Positions 21,036-36,000 are shown, counted from the first letter of the stretch. The stretch: 64,000 nt of DNA from Patella vulgata (GCF_932274485.2 NC_065883.2:74049839-74113838), one strand, 5' to 3'. Notes: generated by a model not told the origin, from the sequence alone. Translations and numbers: made by a program.

Positions 21036-24000
21036 TTTCATTTTTTAAATATTTGTATGCATAAAAGATTGATTTTATTTTTAATTTTACTTACTGTGAT
21101 ATTTTTTTTATTTATGCATATAATTTAGCCTGTCTCGAAATAATCACCATATGTTTGGCTCAATATAGCCCGTTTGGAGCCGGCGTGCCATTAAACCACA
21201 TTTCATTTCCTTAAAGAAACCTTGACGTTTGCAATTTGAAATATGAGAAGGGATCGAGCCGCTGTACGGCAAACGTTTTCCTCATAGCACACCGTAGCAC
21301 GTCTTCATTACCCCGGTTGGTGCAGAAAATTAGGACGTTCAACCCCATTTAAAATCGTGGTGCAAATTTGGTAACTGCCGGCACCTCTTTCCTAGCAAAA
21401 AATCGGGGAGGGAGTTCTGAAGGTCGGGGTTTGGGCGGTTAGGGTTTATATATACTATTCAAAAAAAGTAGGGGATATTTGATTTTTAAGTGTTATTAAA
21501 GTCACCTAATGAAACTGACGAAGAAACAAATGACAAAATGAAATGAAGTTCACATTCATCGATTTATTCCAAATGATCGTTAGACTAAGTAAGACACAGA
21601 CTGACCATTATAAGGGTAAAATGATACCAGGGGTCAAACAGCAAAGTTACCACAGCATCACAACCAACAGTGAACCTTGACTCATCTGAAAACATCACAT
21701 TGCTCCAGCGTCGATTATCCCAGTGTTGACGATCCCTACACCAACGACGTCTTGCCTGAATGTGATGATCTCTCAAACAAGGGATCACGCGAGGACGTCG
21801 GGCGCGAAGGTGACCCCTATGCAGTCGATTCCGAATCGTCTGGCCACTCACTCTCACACCAGTGTCTGTTTGAAGACGAGCGCTGATCTGATTTGCTGTG
21901 ATGACACGATTTCTCAAGGCCAAGGTACGGATAAATCGACCCTGGGCTTGAGTTGTCGCCCTTGGTCGACTTGAGCGTGGTCTGTCCTGTACAGATTGTG
22001 TATCACGGTATCTGGACCATAGCCTGCTTATGACAGACTGAGAAACATTCATCGTCCGCGCCACAACCGCCTGTGTTGTGCCGATCTGTAGCATGCCAAG
22101 GGCACGTAACCTTTCATTTTGGGTAAGCCGACGCATATCAAAATTTGTTTTCTGGTCACTAAAACAATTAAACTGATGTTTCCACCCTGGAATTCAATGC
22201 CAAAATGACTGTAACATTCAAAGTCAGAGTCGTGCAAATCTTGAGTTGGACCCCCATGATGATCCCAAGCATCACCTGCATTCCATGCAGTAGCTATTGG
22301 TGCGTTTGGGCGTCACATGTAACTGGAAATGTTTCTTCTGTTAGGTTCTATAGTGACTTTGTTCGTAGTCATTTGCATATTTTAGTATTATGCCCCCAAA
22401 ATCAAATATCCCCTACTTTTTTTGAATAGTATATATCAGAATAAATAAGTTGAATTTTATTACTTCTGACAAATTTATTAAAACAGGATACAAAGTTTAT
22501 ATAATATTATGTTCATCTTAAATACTCACATACTGTGCTATGCATAGTTCAATTGTTGAAGTTGGGGAATGCTCACTAGTCCTCTGGTTCATTAGTCCAC
22601 CGTGGCTAGGGTTAGGATTAAGATGCACTAGTCCGCCGGTTCTTTAGTCCACCGATATCTATTATTAGGGATTGGGGTAGGGTTAGGATGCATTAGTCCG
22701 CCGATACCTATTATTGGGGTTCATTAGTACACCAATATCTATTGTTAGGCTTCGGGTTAAGATGCACTAGTCCGCTGGTTCATTAGTCCACCGATATCTA
22801 TTATTAGGGTTAGGGTTCGGATTAGGTTTTTTGATACCCATATTTATAGTATTTCTTATAGTGGCGGACTAGTGAATCCCTCTCTTGAAGTTTATGTAAC
22901 GTTCATCTTAAATACTACTGATAGGTATTACTTAGATTAGATTTCTACCACATCTGTGAATCAACCATCACATCATAAACTATACAGACGTGCAATACTT
23001 CTGGCTTTTTCTTGGACTTCACTGTTGTTTTTCTTTCAGTGATCAAAACTACAGACTACAGTTCAAGTTCTCAGTTTTATTCTTCCAACAATCTAAGCAA
23101 TTGGTAATCACAACTGTCCCCCGTTAAGAATATTATTTGGCTTGTTATAACTGTTATGATAGTCTGCGTGAGTTCTCCCGAATTCCAGCTCGACTCGGGG
23201 GGTTGGATGGCCGAATGGTTAGCACGTGCGCGCTGTATCATGAGGCATGTCATTGAGTCAACCGGCTTGGTTTCGAATCCTCGGTTGTACGTCACGAGGA
23301 ATAGGGTTGCCTGTCCAACCTCGTGGGTTTTCTCCAGGTCCTCCGGTTTCCTTCCACTGCTAAAGACCCCTACGCACAAGCGAATTATTGAAATAAAATT
23401 TAACCATGTTAGTCCCGAAATGACCTAGTCATTTCTCGCTTTCTCTCTCTACCCCGGCTCTCTCTTTTTATAGGTACCTATTTTTTACCTGTGATATTTA
23501 CGTAAAAGACTGATAACAGCTAAATTTCAAATATGGAATAGACATGCAACATACCCTGGATATCGACTGGGATTGTCACTTAATTTGTTCAACAAATATG
23601 ATATACGTTTTATAACAAAGAAATGTTATAAAATGTTCATTAATCTATAGCTCAGTTAACGTATCAAAACAACCAGCATGACTTGCTATAATATATTGAT
23701 TATCAATTAAAGAATTAATATTTGGATAAAGATCAAAATATGGTTATTGTTACCACCATCATATTGTTACAGACGTCAGACGTCATAAATAATTAATGAG
23801 TAAAATATTGTTTAAACTAACTGTTAGGGGGAAGTAACTGCAACCAATACTGTGTTAGTCGAGAAATGGCCCGAAATGGCCTAGTTTGTGTCTAGTGGAC
23901 GTTAAACCCAATCTCTCTCTCTCTCGCTCTCTCAAATGAGATAGAAATAACTGTAACCAATAAGGTAGTTTATCGCTGCTGATGTTGTCACATCATCATA

Positions 24001-27000
24001 AATGGATTATGAGTCCAGCGAAAACATTGACGTCACTGGACCGAAGAAATAGCCCGTACCGCTATTTGACCGGAAACATTGACGTCACCGGACCGAAGAA
24101 ATAGCCCGTACCGCTATTCGACCGGAAACATTGACGTCACCGGACCGAAGACAAATCCTGTACGCTTTTTGGCCGGTATAAAACAGTAAATACTGACAAC
24201 CATTATTCTGTACCCGGCATCAGACTCGGACAGTTCACCACAATATATCGGTGCATACTAGTTAAAACAGTTATATTTAATGCAAATGTCACCGTGAAAA
24301 GTCTTAACTTTACCACGCACAAAAATTGTACGGCTCCCCCGTTTTAACCCGGGAGTAATCCTTAATATGCTAGAGCTTACCAAAGTAGCTTAAGTAATAA
24401 TAAATCAGTTAATTCGTACGTTAATTAGATACAAGATAAAAATAGTAATTAATTCTAAATTAAACAATGAATACTCCATCCGAGCAAACACATATGCTCG
24501 CCTACCACGTCTCTTAAAGAAACAGACATAGTATAATCTACAGCAGTTACAATTAGGCCTATATTCCATTTGTTGCTTAATCATCAACCAGTGTAGTTAT
24601 GTACTTGTAGATATTGACAGCAATTCCCCTGACAACTGCTACAGGTATTAATTTTTACGAACCAACAACTTTAATCGCCGATAATATTGATATTTTTAAA
24701 CGAATACTGAACATTGATATATCTTGTTATCTAAATGATAGGAAAAAATATAGCCACGGGTTTGTATAAGGTGGAACTGGTCAATTACTTTATCTTTCAT
24801 GAAAGGGTTCTTACAATTCAACAAACTCCCATTATATCTTCAAAGGCCGACTTAATGATTGGACAAAAATAGCCACAAGCTGAACATAATTTGTGTATGG
24901 GGGGATTAGTCAATGAATTTGTTTTTTATGAAAGGGTTTCTATAATACAACAAAGTCACATTAATAATTATTTTCTGATCTTACTACTGAAATATTCCCC
25001 TAGACATTTCGAATTTAATAAAGAGTAGGCGAAAAGCCTATTGTCCAATCAAAATAGAGACTTTTGGCGAGCGTAATTTCCTGGTCCGTATCGCGTATGG
25101 ATTTTGCGTGTGACGTCATCAATGTCTGTGTATTTCTCATACGGCACACGGATACGGCAGCACGTATGGAACGGCTTTCATACGGAAATGGTCCGTATAA
25201 CACTGTCGTCTTTTTACCCTCTTTTTTGCTACTTTTCGACGCTGAAATGTTGCATCATAGCGTTTTTATGAATCTATGTGTATCCTGGAACCCGAAGGTG
25301 TATATTTGATGTGATTTTAACAGTGATAACGACTGCAATTTAATCATTATTTTTGATGGGTTTTTCCCGGAATTTTCATATTTTTCCCGCATGTCTGCAT
25401 ACTGGTTGATCTATGGGCTAAACTTTCTGAAATGATACATTAGTGAAACCAAAAATTGCTAAAATCTGCCAAAACTCTAAAACTACATTGACGCAACGTA
25501 TCACGTATACGATACGGATACGGATGGGAAAAATCCGCTTGCCAAAAGTCTCTAATGTCCTTGAAAACGTATCCGTATAGCCCGGTTGTTGCAGAACTGT
25601 AACACGTTTCATGTTATTTAGTATAAATAATAACTTAAATTGGCACTGCCCAGCCGGGTCTATATTCCAAATACTAAACTCATTTCATTTTTAAATATTA
25701 GTTTACATGAAGTTCTGATTTTTATATTTAATTATTTAATATACTATGATATATGTTTTTATTTCTGTACACAATTTTCTGTTTTGTCTCTTACTATTCT
25801 TGATATGTTTGTCGCAATATATCCCGGTTATGCCTGTTGTTAATACTTTACAAATGAATCCAATTATGTTTGCACTAACGGCGATTGATCGTCTTGGCCT
25901 ACATTAATACTCTCTCTCGTATACTGTTTTAAACCATTTCACCAGACGAGGATGCCTATTGTCAGATGTATTGCCCTTGACTACTTTGTAAATGAAATTT
26001 GTGGACCCTTGAGTGGTTAAAAGAAGTAATTTTCCAATTTATTATAAATTTACGTGAAGAATAAAATTATTTTCAATGATTTCCGATAACCTGAACTGCT
26101 AAATTTGTTTTGGTTGGCGGTGCATGGCTTGTATAATAAATGGTAGCATCTTGAGTAACTAGACGGCAATCACATTTTATTAATTAAGGCAGTGACTCGG
26201 TGAGTAAGACGTTGGCTCACTTACTTGGATATCCCGTGTTCGTTGCCTGTGCTGGAGACAGTTCATGAGGATTTCCAAGTTCGTCCTTGCCAGTGGTGCA
26301 AGACAAGGGCAAAGTAATTGCTAATAGTACAGATTGATTATTGTGTGGAGCCATGGTGGGTATCTCGCTCGCTATCCCTCAATTGGCTGAGAAAGTTCAT
26401 CTACAACGGAATGGGACTTCCATCCACTGTAAGCTCCGGATCAGGATGTTATCCTTTTCGTTGACTAAAGTGCACACATGTCAGTTGCCCATCGCTGAAT
26501 AGAATTCACGCAATACCAACGATAATTAACCCCACGGCTTAGATTCAATCGGATTTTAAAAAAAGTCCCCCTCATTTCTGTTCGCCCGCAACCAAATCCC
26601 ACCCATTTTTAAGTCCAACTAGAAACTTTGAAGTAGGGATCGATAAATCATGTGAAATGACAACATATAATATTAATTCAACATATTATAATGTAAATAG
26701 ATGTGGTCGCGTTGTTCAAGCTGAGTGTACTGATCATGAAGTTGGGTTTAAACACGTAGGTTTGTGCGTTTAATATTAATTATGATATTGCAGAAGTAAT
26801 GTATAGATGCACTAACTACCATAATTGATTATTGATTCATAAATGTTATAAATATACAGGCGGAGAGTGAAGGGGTATGCCCATCAACCTAGAATGGATC
26901 ATTTCGAGAGTAATATAGTAAAACCTTATTTTAATAATTTGCATGTGCGTAAGAGTCTTTAACGATGGGAAAACATCCACGAGGTTAGGCAGACAATTGT

Positions 27001-30000
27001 ACTCCTTGTACAAATGTACATGGGTGGGGTCGAAACTGACTGGAGTCTTTAGCATTGGGTGAAACTACTCGAGGTTAGGCAGACCACCGTACTCCTTGTA
27101 AGGTACAAGTTTGGGATGGAAGTGATTAAGACATACCCCCGCCACTACCCGAAACATTACAAAAGCTCAAAGACAATATCAAAACAAAAGGAACATATCA
27201 CATCAAAACCAGAAAATCTAAATGAAATGAAATGTTGTTTAATGGCACGTCAGCTCCAACCGGGCTATATTGCGCCAAACATATGGTCAATCTAACGAGA
27301 CAAATTAAAACAATATCACATAATTGAATTTATATATATAAATAAAAACAAATATCACAGAAAATATATAATTAAAAATAAATATAACAAATCTTTTACA
27401 TATATAAATATTTAAAACAATATACATGATTAAATATATACAATTAAAATTGAGAATAAAAGTTTGTCTCTTTTAAAAATGTTACCACTTTATCATATAG
27501 CTCCGGTTGAGCAAATAGCTGACGTAATGACTGGCAACGGTAGTATTTAGATCTAATATACTTGAGATGTTTGCACTCAATCAAGATGTGGCTCACTGTC
27601 AAAGGAACATGACAGTGAACACATTCCGGTTGAGGCTCTCGCTTCAAAATGAAAATATGAGATAAAAAAGTATGACCAATGCGAGAGCGACACAAAACAA
27701 CTTCATCTCTCCTGTTAGACCTGTAGGAGCTTGGCCATTCTCCAAGGAGAGGCTTTATGTGATGAAGTTTGTTTGTGCCTGCAAGATCACAAGACCGTTG
27801 CCAGCGGTAATAAATAAAATTATTTATACAGGATTTAAAATCCGTGTATGGCGTTAAAAATTCGAATAAGGGAAGATCTAAGGCAGACTTGGCAGCCAAA
27901 TCTGCTTGATCATTCCCTTTTATATCCATGTGACTGGGGAGCCAGCAAAGGACAATGTCCTTGCTGATGAACTCGTTTGATAGTAACAGACCATAAATGT
28001 CTGCTACTAATGGGTGTTCAAACTGTTTATTATTTATTGCTTGTAGTGAGGACAAAGAATCAGTAAAAATTATATATTTTAAATCAGATGTTGATTGAAT
28101 GAACTCCAAAGCCTGAAGAATGGCCTGGAGTTCAGCTGTAAAGATGGAAGCAGCAGGTGGAAGGCGGACAGAAATGGTCTCAGATGGTGTCACGGTAGCC
28201 GAAGCTACCCGATCACCATCTTTCGAACCATCTGTATAAATTGGAGCATAATCACCATATTTAGACCTCAGCTCTCGAAAGAGAGACTGAAACACCGTAG
28301 AGCTAGTATCTCTCTTTTTATGTTGTGTAAGATGGAAATCAATCTTTGGGGGAGATATAGCCCACGGTGGAGTCCTAAAGAAAGGGGTATTCGCAATACT
28401 GTCCAGGCTGATACCAGCCTCAGACAAAAGGGGTTGTATGCGAATACCGAAAGGTGGAATAACTTTAGTCTTAAGCAGATATAGATGCTCATGATATGGT
28501 CTAATTGGTGTTAAATGAAATATGATTTGGTAAAGATGCTATTTTCGTAGCATACTGCAGGGCCAGTTTATCACGTCTGTTGTGCAGTGAGGGCTCATGC
28601 GCCTCGACGTATAAACTTTCCACTGGAGATGTACGAAATGCTCCTAAACTGATTCTAAGTCCTTGGTTGTGTATGGTGTCGAGCTCTTTGAGATAAGACT
28701 CGCGGGCAGACCCATACACAATACACCCATAATCGAGTTTTGATCTTATTAAAGCTCGATATAATCGGAGCAAGACCTTACGGTCTGCTCCCCAGTCAGT
28801 ATTTGATAAGACTCTCAATATGTTGAGGGCTTTCAGACATTTCTTTTTTAGGCTTTTAATGTGGGGGATAAATGATAATTTCTTATCAAATATCAGCCCC
28901 AGAAATTTGGTTTCATCCACAACTGGAAGGCGGTTGCCATCCAAATAAAGTTCTGGATCTGGATGCAAACCTCGTTTCTGACAGAAATGCATGCAGACAG
29001 TCTTGGATTTCGAAAAACGAAATCCATTTTCGGTTGCCCATTGTTGAAGTGAATTCAAACAAAGCTGCAACTTACGTTCGATTATCCGCATGTCTGTAGA
29101 ACCATAGCACATCTGAAAGTCATCAACATAAAGAGCGCCGTTTGTACCTGGTTTAAGGCACGCTGGGATGGTATTAATTTTTATTGCAAAGAGTGTTGGA
29201 GACAATATGCTTCCCTGAGGAACTCCCATTTCCTGAGGAAATGGGTCAGAGAATATTGATCCCAGGCGTACCTTAAATGACCTATCTTCCAGGAAATTTT
29301 TAATGAAGACAGGTAAGCGACCTCGTAGGCCGAGGTTATGGAGGTCGCGCATGATACCATGTTTCCACGTGGTATCATATGCTTTCTCCAGATCGAAAAA
29401 TATTGCAACTAAATGTTGCTTCTGGATGAAAGCGTCCCTGACGAACGTTTCAAATCGAATGAGATGATCAAGAGTGCTCCTTTGGGACCGAAATCCACAT
29501 TGGAGGTCTGTAATGAGGTTGTTGGACTCAAGGTACCAAACAAGCCTTCGATTGATCAATCTCTCCATGGTTTTGCTAATACAGCTAGTTAAAGCGATCG
29601 GACGATAGTTGTTAGGATTCGAATGATCTTTACCCGGTTTAGGGTTGGGAATTATTGTGGCTTCATGCCACGAAGGAGGGAAATTGCCATCAACCCAAAT
29701 CCGGTTAAAAAGATCTAATAAAATTAGGAGAGTTGGAAAAGGTAAATGTTTAAGAATTTGGTAATGAATTTCATCTGGACCAGTTGCAGTATCACGAGCT
29801 CGTTTTAATGAATCCCGGAGCTCAGCAACAGAGAAATTTCCATTGTAGCATTCATCATTGCGGGACTTGAAATTAAGTCGCCTTTTCTCCTGTTGTGCTT
29901 AAATGCCCCGAAAGGCATCAGAGGAGAAATTGGATGATGAATTGAATGAGATACTACTGGCCAGAGAATTAGCAATATCAGGAAGTGTTGTTAAGGTGGT

Positions 30001-33000
30001 ATTATCAACATTTAGATGGTTAACTGATAATGCACTACTTTTACCTTTAATCCTACGAATCCTATCCCATACCGATTTGGATGTTGTACGGGAATTGATC
30101 CTAGAGACGTAACCTTGCCATGAAGACTTCTTTGCTTGACGTATGGTTCTACGGGCCTTCGCCCGGACCATCTGGTATGCCGCAATATTCTCCATGGAAG
30201 GATGGTTCTTTAATTGTCTCAAGATACGATCACGCTCTTTTAGAGCGGATTTGCAATCGTCATTATACAATGGTTTATTGAAACGTTTTGGTTTAGTCGT
30301 GGTTTGTGGAATCGCCTGCTCAGCTACATCTTGAAGAATTGAAGTGAATAAGGCCATGGGCTCATCTGCATCTTCTAACTGCTTTGCATCAAAAGAGAAG
30401 AGACACAGAGATTCAAATAGAGCCCAGTCAGCCTTATGCAACTTCCACCTCTGAGGTCTTTCGACCGGAGAGGGACCATTGTTTTCAATTACAATAGGAA
30501 AATGGTCGCTACCACACAGATCTTCATTTACCCTCCATGTAAAATCCTGAAACAGGACCGGAGAGCAAATGGTGAGATCTAAGGAAGAAAAAGAAGCTGT
30601 GGCAGGATGTAGATAAGTAGGCGAGTCATCATTTAATAAACACAAATTATTAATATTAATGAAGTCCGCTATTTGTTTACCTCTGTTGTTATCATCTGGA
30701 CTACCCCAGAGTGAATGATGACCATTGAAATCTCCCGTAATAATGAGAGGGAGTTGTGCAACAAGGTCATCAAGATCTCTGGGATTAAGATGTAAACTTG
30801 GTGGAAGATAAATAGAACAGAGTGTAATATGAATATGCAAAGTCACCCTTACCGCAACTGCCTGTAAAGGCGAGATGAGGGTGACTTGACTCTGAGGGAT
30901 ATCTCCATTAAGAATAATAGAAACACCCCCATGAGCTCTACCATCACCAACTGCATGATGATGGTAACCAACAAAGTGTCTAAAAGACAAAGTGTCAGAA
31001 TTCCTCAAGAATGTTTCCTGTAAACAAATAGCTAAAGGGTTGTAATTTTGAATTAAAAGTTGAACTTCATTAAAATTTGGTTTTAAACCACGACAATTCC
31101 ATTGAATAATGGAATTGACCATTGTCAGGGATAGTTAATTTTTGGCGGCTTACTGACGGGGTCCTTATGGACATCCGCTACAGTAATGCCGTCCATCAGA
31201 TCATCCCCATATCTATTATAGAGAGCAATAGGGTTTTGTGAACCCTTTTTCTCTCTATCACGCATCTTTGCCAATTTCTTTTCTTTCTTAGAAAGAACTT
31301 CTTGTGTAGGTGGAATACCCTTTGGCTGCGAACTTGACCCAGCAGAATTGGAATCAAGAGTAACAACTTCAGGGGGCAAGGGAGCGGGCTCCTTGCCGTT
31401 CTGGTTAGAAGTGTTGGGAATGGTCCCAACATCTTCAGTTTGAGGCAAGGAAGATGAGTCCTTGCCAGACAAAGATTTAATAATTTTATCCGAGCTCTCA
31501 CTCGTTTGAGAAGAGCTGGATACCCCTTTAATATGATCTGATGTTAAAAGTTTAGGCATTTTCTCTTTTCTGGGCCAGGTTAGGTCAGTCTGAACAGAAA
31601 TTGATTTTGTAGAAACTTTTGCAGCACTTGCGAAAGATTTCCCTTGTTGTGCAATGGGAAAAATTGCTGTAAGCTCTACTGGCTTTCTAGCATCAAAATA
31701 TGGTATTTTCCGTTCAGACATAATCTGTTGGATTCGTTTCTCTTTCTGCCAAATGAGACATTCGCGAGAGTAAGCAAAGTGCTTACCCTTGCAGTTAACA
31801 CAACAAAAATCCGCCTGGCAGGTAGCACTCTCGTGGCCATCAAGACCACAACGAGCGCAGGTGTCTTTACCTCTGCAGACGGTTTTGCTGTGTCCAAACT
31901 TTTGGCATTTGTAACAGCGAAGAGGGTTGGAAATGTACGAATCAACAGGTATGTTAAGATAACCTGCCTTGAGAGTCTTTGGTATTTCGGGACGATTGAA
32001 AGTGAGGATATAGGTGCTTGTAGCAATCACCTTATCTCCCCGGCGTACGCTAATCCTTTTTACATGCGAGACGCCTTGAGAAGAAAGGTATTCCATCCTC
32101 ACTGCTGCCTTCAAGATCCCGACAGCGAATAACTCCTCTACTTGAATTTAATGACCTATGCGGCGACACCTTGATAGGAATGTCTGCTAAGGATGTGGAT
32201 TTAAGCAGCATGGTTGCATGCTGTTCCTTAGCACATTATATCAGGAGTGTCCCGTTTTTTAGTTTTTTGATAGCCTTGGGCTCACCAGCCAGGCCAGCTA
32301 TGCCCTTGGTTATCAAAAAGGGTGAAATTTTTGAGAGGTCGGTAGAGGGACTCTCAATTAAGAGAAACCTCGGCCATGCCTTCATAATTTTTTGGGGGGT
32401 ATTAAAATAAATTCGAAACGTCCTCTGTATTAGGACGTTTCTGTTTTTTATTTCTTTCTTTAATTGATGTGGGGGGGGGGGGGATTGGGGAATCCATAAA
32501 TATGTTTTTTTAAATTCACCCCTCGTCGTCCCCCAGGTTACTTCCCTGCCTACCAGGGGGAGGACTAGCACGGATATCCGGTGCATGGCCTCAGGGCTCG
32601 ACGAGGGGTATACTCAAGCCAGAAAGTATAAATACTTAGCCAACCTGATTGACCCAAGCCGCAGCTCTGTAGAATGTACTCAGGACACAAAGGTAAATTT
32701 GCTGAGTGAAAACAACAAAGCAATGGAATTGGAAAAAACGTACATTCTACAGAGCTAAAAAAAACGACCAAAGCCGATTGATCAGAGTGGGCCACTCTAA
32801 CCTCCCGTCTAGGTGAACCATGGGCCAACGTAATGTGTTGCAGAGAAAGGGCTCGCAAACCAAATCCCCACTCAATTACCAGGATTCCACTCTCCACCGA
32901 CACGGGTCGCAACGCACGGCAAACACGTTGCCCCATTACGGGATCCTTTTAGTCGCCTTTTACGACACGCAGGACATACGAAGGGTACAGAAAATCTAAA

Positions 33001-36000
33001 CATAGCCAATATAAAACACACTGAGAAAAACAAAGTACACTCATGTGAAATCGTTTACTTACTGCTTCATTAACAATAGCAACAAACCAGGATACTGATC
33101 CCAGACCAAGATACACCGTTAGCACCCATATCACCATCATCAACGTGTTCAACAGGGTATCGCTGCTGTTGATTAGTTGGTAAAGAATAAAACAAGCCAG
33201 AAAGATGTTTAGACCCAATACATTCACCATCAGCTTTCTCATAGGACGATCTAGAATGTCCACAAGATGGCAGAGCTCCAAATGCTTTCGTCGAATCATC
33301 TCCAACTTTCCCGGAAATGCTTTAGGGTTTGTTTTGATCACACATCCTATGTTTTTGGAATGAAGATAAAAGGCGTCGGTGATGCTTTTGCTACAGATCA
33401 ACACGAGAGCGATAGCGAAGAATTGAATGGGTGTCAAGTATAATTGACTCACAAATAGTACCAGCTTCCAGGCTATGTTACTGGGCAATGGATTAACAAA
33501 GGAATTGACAAGGTCAGTGTTAAAAATGAAAACCATTAGGAATATTCCAATACAGTTACAAACCCAGAATCCCCAAGCAAACACCGTGCATATTATTGAA
33601 AATCGACGCAGGTCCTTCAATAAGGATCCGAGACAGGTGCACTCGGTGTTCATGATGGCCTTGTTCCACAGTTTGAAATACGCATCAAAAGTTCCATTAC
33701 GGCAGTAAAAGAGTATAAGGGCAGCACTGAAGACGCTTTGAAAGGACCAGGTTGTTAAAATAACTTTGGGAACTGTAAAACCCGGTACAAAAGTAGCGCC
33801 TGTCCAAAATCCGGGAATATGCCTCAGAGTACTAATTGTTAAACAGCACAGCACGGTCCAGCAGTATATCTTCTGTAATGTGTTACTATGAGTTTTCTTC
33901 TCGACCGAGGATCCATGATCTTGGGTGTCCTCCACGCCTATCTTATTATTAGTGGATTCATAAAACAGGCCAAACAGTTTCAAAGACACTATAATTGGTT
34001 TCATCGACTCCTGAATTTTGTTCAATCCTGGTAGTTTAACGTGTTTGTCCATGGCCATCTGTGTGTCGGTTTGGGGTATCTTGGTTCTGTTAATACTGAA
34101 GACACTCTGGCTATGTTATTCTACTCTCTGGTTATCCTATCCTAATACAATATCGATATGAACTAAAACTTCTCAACTTTATCTTTTTATATATTGTCGG
34201 ATGTTGATTTCAATTTGTTGCTTAATCATCAACCAGTGTAGTTATGTACTTATAAATATTGACAGCAATTCCCCTGACAACTGTTACAGGTATTAATTTT
34301 TACGAACCAACAACTTTAATTGCCGATAGATAATATTGATATATGTAAACGAATACTGAACATTGATATATCTTGTTATCTAAATGATAGGAAAAAATAT
34401 AGCCACGGGTTTGTATAGGGTGGAACTGGTCAATTACTTTATCTTTCATGAAAGGGTTCTTACAATTCAACAAACTCCCATTATATCTTCAAAGGCCGAC
34501 TTAATGATTGGACAAAAATAGCCACAAGCTGAACATAATTTGTGTATGGGGGATTAGTCAATGAATTTGGTTTTTAAGAACGGGTTTCTATAATACAACA
34601 AAGTCACATTAATAATTATTTTCTGATCTTACTACTGAAATATTCCCCTAGACATTTCGAATTTAATAAAGAGTAGACGGAAAGCCTATTGTCCAATCAA
34701 AATGTCTCTCAAAACGTTCCAACCTCGTGGGTTTTCCCCGGGTCCTCTGGTTTCCTCCCACTGCTAAAGACCCCTACGCGCAAGCGAATTAATGAAATAA
34801 AATTAAACCATATGTTAGTCCCGAAATGACCTAGTTTGTGTCGAGTGGACGTTAAACCCCATTTCTCTCTCTCTCTCAAAACGTATCCGTATGCCGGACT
34901 TCATTAGCCCGGTTGTTGCAGAACTGTAACACGTTTCATGTTATTTAGTATAAATAATAACTTAAATTGGCACTGCCCAACCGGGTCTATATTCCAAATA
35001 CTAAACTCATTTCATTTTTAAATATTTGTTTACATGAAGTTCTGATTTTTATATATATTTAATTATTTAATATACTATGATATATGTTTTTATTTCTGTA
35101 CATAATTTTTTGTTAGTCTCTTACTATTCTTGTTATGTTATAGCCCGGTTATGCCTGTTGTTTAATACTTTACAAATGAATCCAATTATGTTTTCACTAA
35201 CGGCGATTGATCGTCTTGGCCTACATTAATACTCTCTCTCTCTCTCTGAAATATGGTCGTATACTGTTTTAAACCATTTCACAAGACGAGGATGGCTATT
35301 GTCAGATGTATTGCCCTTGACTACTTTGTAAATGAAATGAAAGGAAATGTTGTTTAATGGCACGTCAGCTCCAACCGGGCTATATTGCGCCAAACATAAA
35401 TTAAAACAATATCACAGGAATGTATTCATATATGTAAATAAAAACAAATATCACAGAAAATATAATTAAAAATAAATATATCAATACCTTTACATATATA
35501 AATATTTAAAACATAATATATGATAAATGAAATGAAATGTTGTTTAATGGCACGTCAGCTCCAAGCGGGCTATATTGCGCCAAACATATGGTGAATCTAA
35601 CGAGACAAATTAAAACAATATCACATAATTGAATTTATATATGTAAATAAAAACAAATATCACAGAAAATATATAATTAAAAATAAATATAACAAATCTT
35701 TTACATATATAAATATTTAAAACAATATACATGATTAAATATATACAATTAAAATTTATCATATAGCTCCGTAATGATTGGCAACGGTAGTATTTAGATC
35801 TAATATACTTGAGATGTTTGCACTCAATCAAGATGTGGCTCACTGTCAAAGGAACATGACAGTGAACACATTCCGGTTGACGCTCTCGCTTCAAAATGAA
35901 AATATGAGATAAAAAAGTATGACCAATGCGAGAGCGACACAAAACAACTTCATCTCTCCTGTTAGACCTGTAGGAGCTTGGCCATTCTCCAAGGAGAGGC

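Larger units (their letters stand above)
27223..32987 (-). mobile_element. LINE copy 1, nearly full length, in the intron after first exon B
   Basis: A 5.77-kb element in the order (minus strand) 5' UTR, ORF1, ORF2, 3' UTR and (aaatg)n tail on the plus strand. It is flanked by a perfect 13-bp duplication cagaaaatctaaa (27210-27222 and 32988-33000). It lacks only about 45 bp at its 5' end compared with copy 4. The insertion point is 63 bp below the splice donor of exon B, in the same sense as the gene. ORF2 has at least two breaks and ORF1 one, so it is probably inactive. Confidence 0.92.

Noticed and set aside
24024-24560. Confident call of a solo LTR
   Set aside because: Promoter-like features are present, but no paired terminal repeat, primer-binding site or target duplication could be located.
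27672-32132. Plus-strand frames such as 28095-28484, 30143-30334 and 31644-32132
   Set aside because: They are antisense shadows of the LINE ORFs and recur at the same places in copies 2 and 4.
33000-33062. Continuation of the B, C, D, E open frames past the exon (for example KRFHMSVLCFSQCVL) as receptor C-terminus
   Set aside because: A strong GTAAGT donor in phase 0 ends each exon at the same codon, the following residues lack the family signature, and in D they even contain a local duplication. They are intron.
33063-34058. Rhodopsin-type GPCR assignment for the seven-helix genes
   Set aside because: No DRY or NPxxY motifs; intron phases, N-terminal KPI..K.FGL motif and C-terminal TYxxxLLQF fit the insect-type gustatory/odorant receptor superfamily instead.
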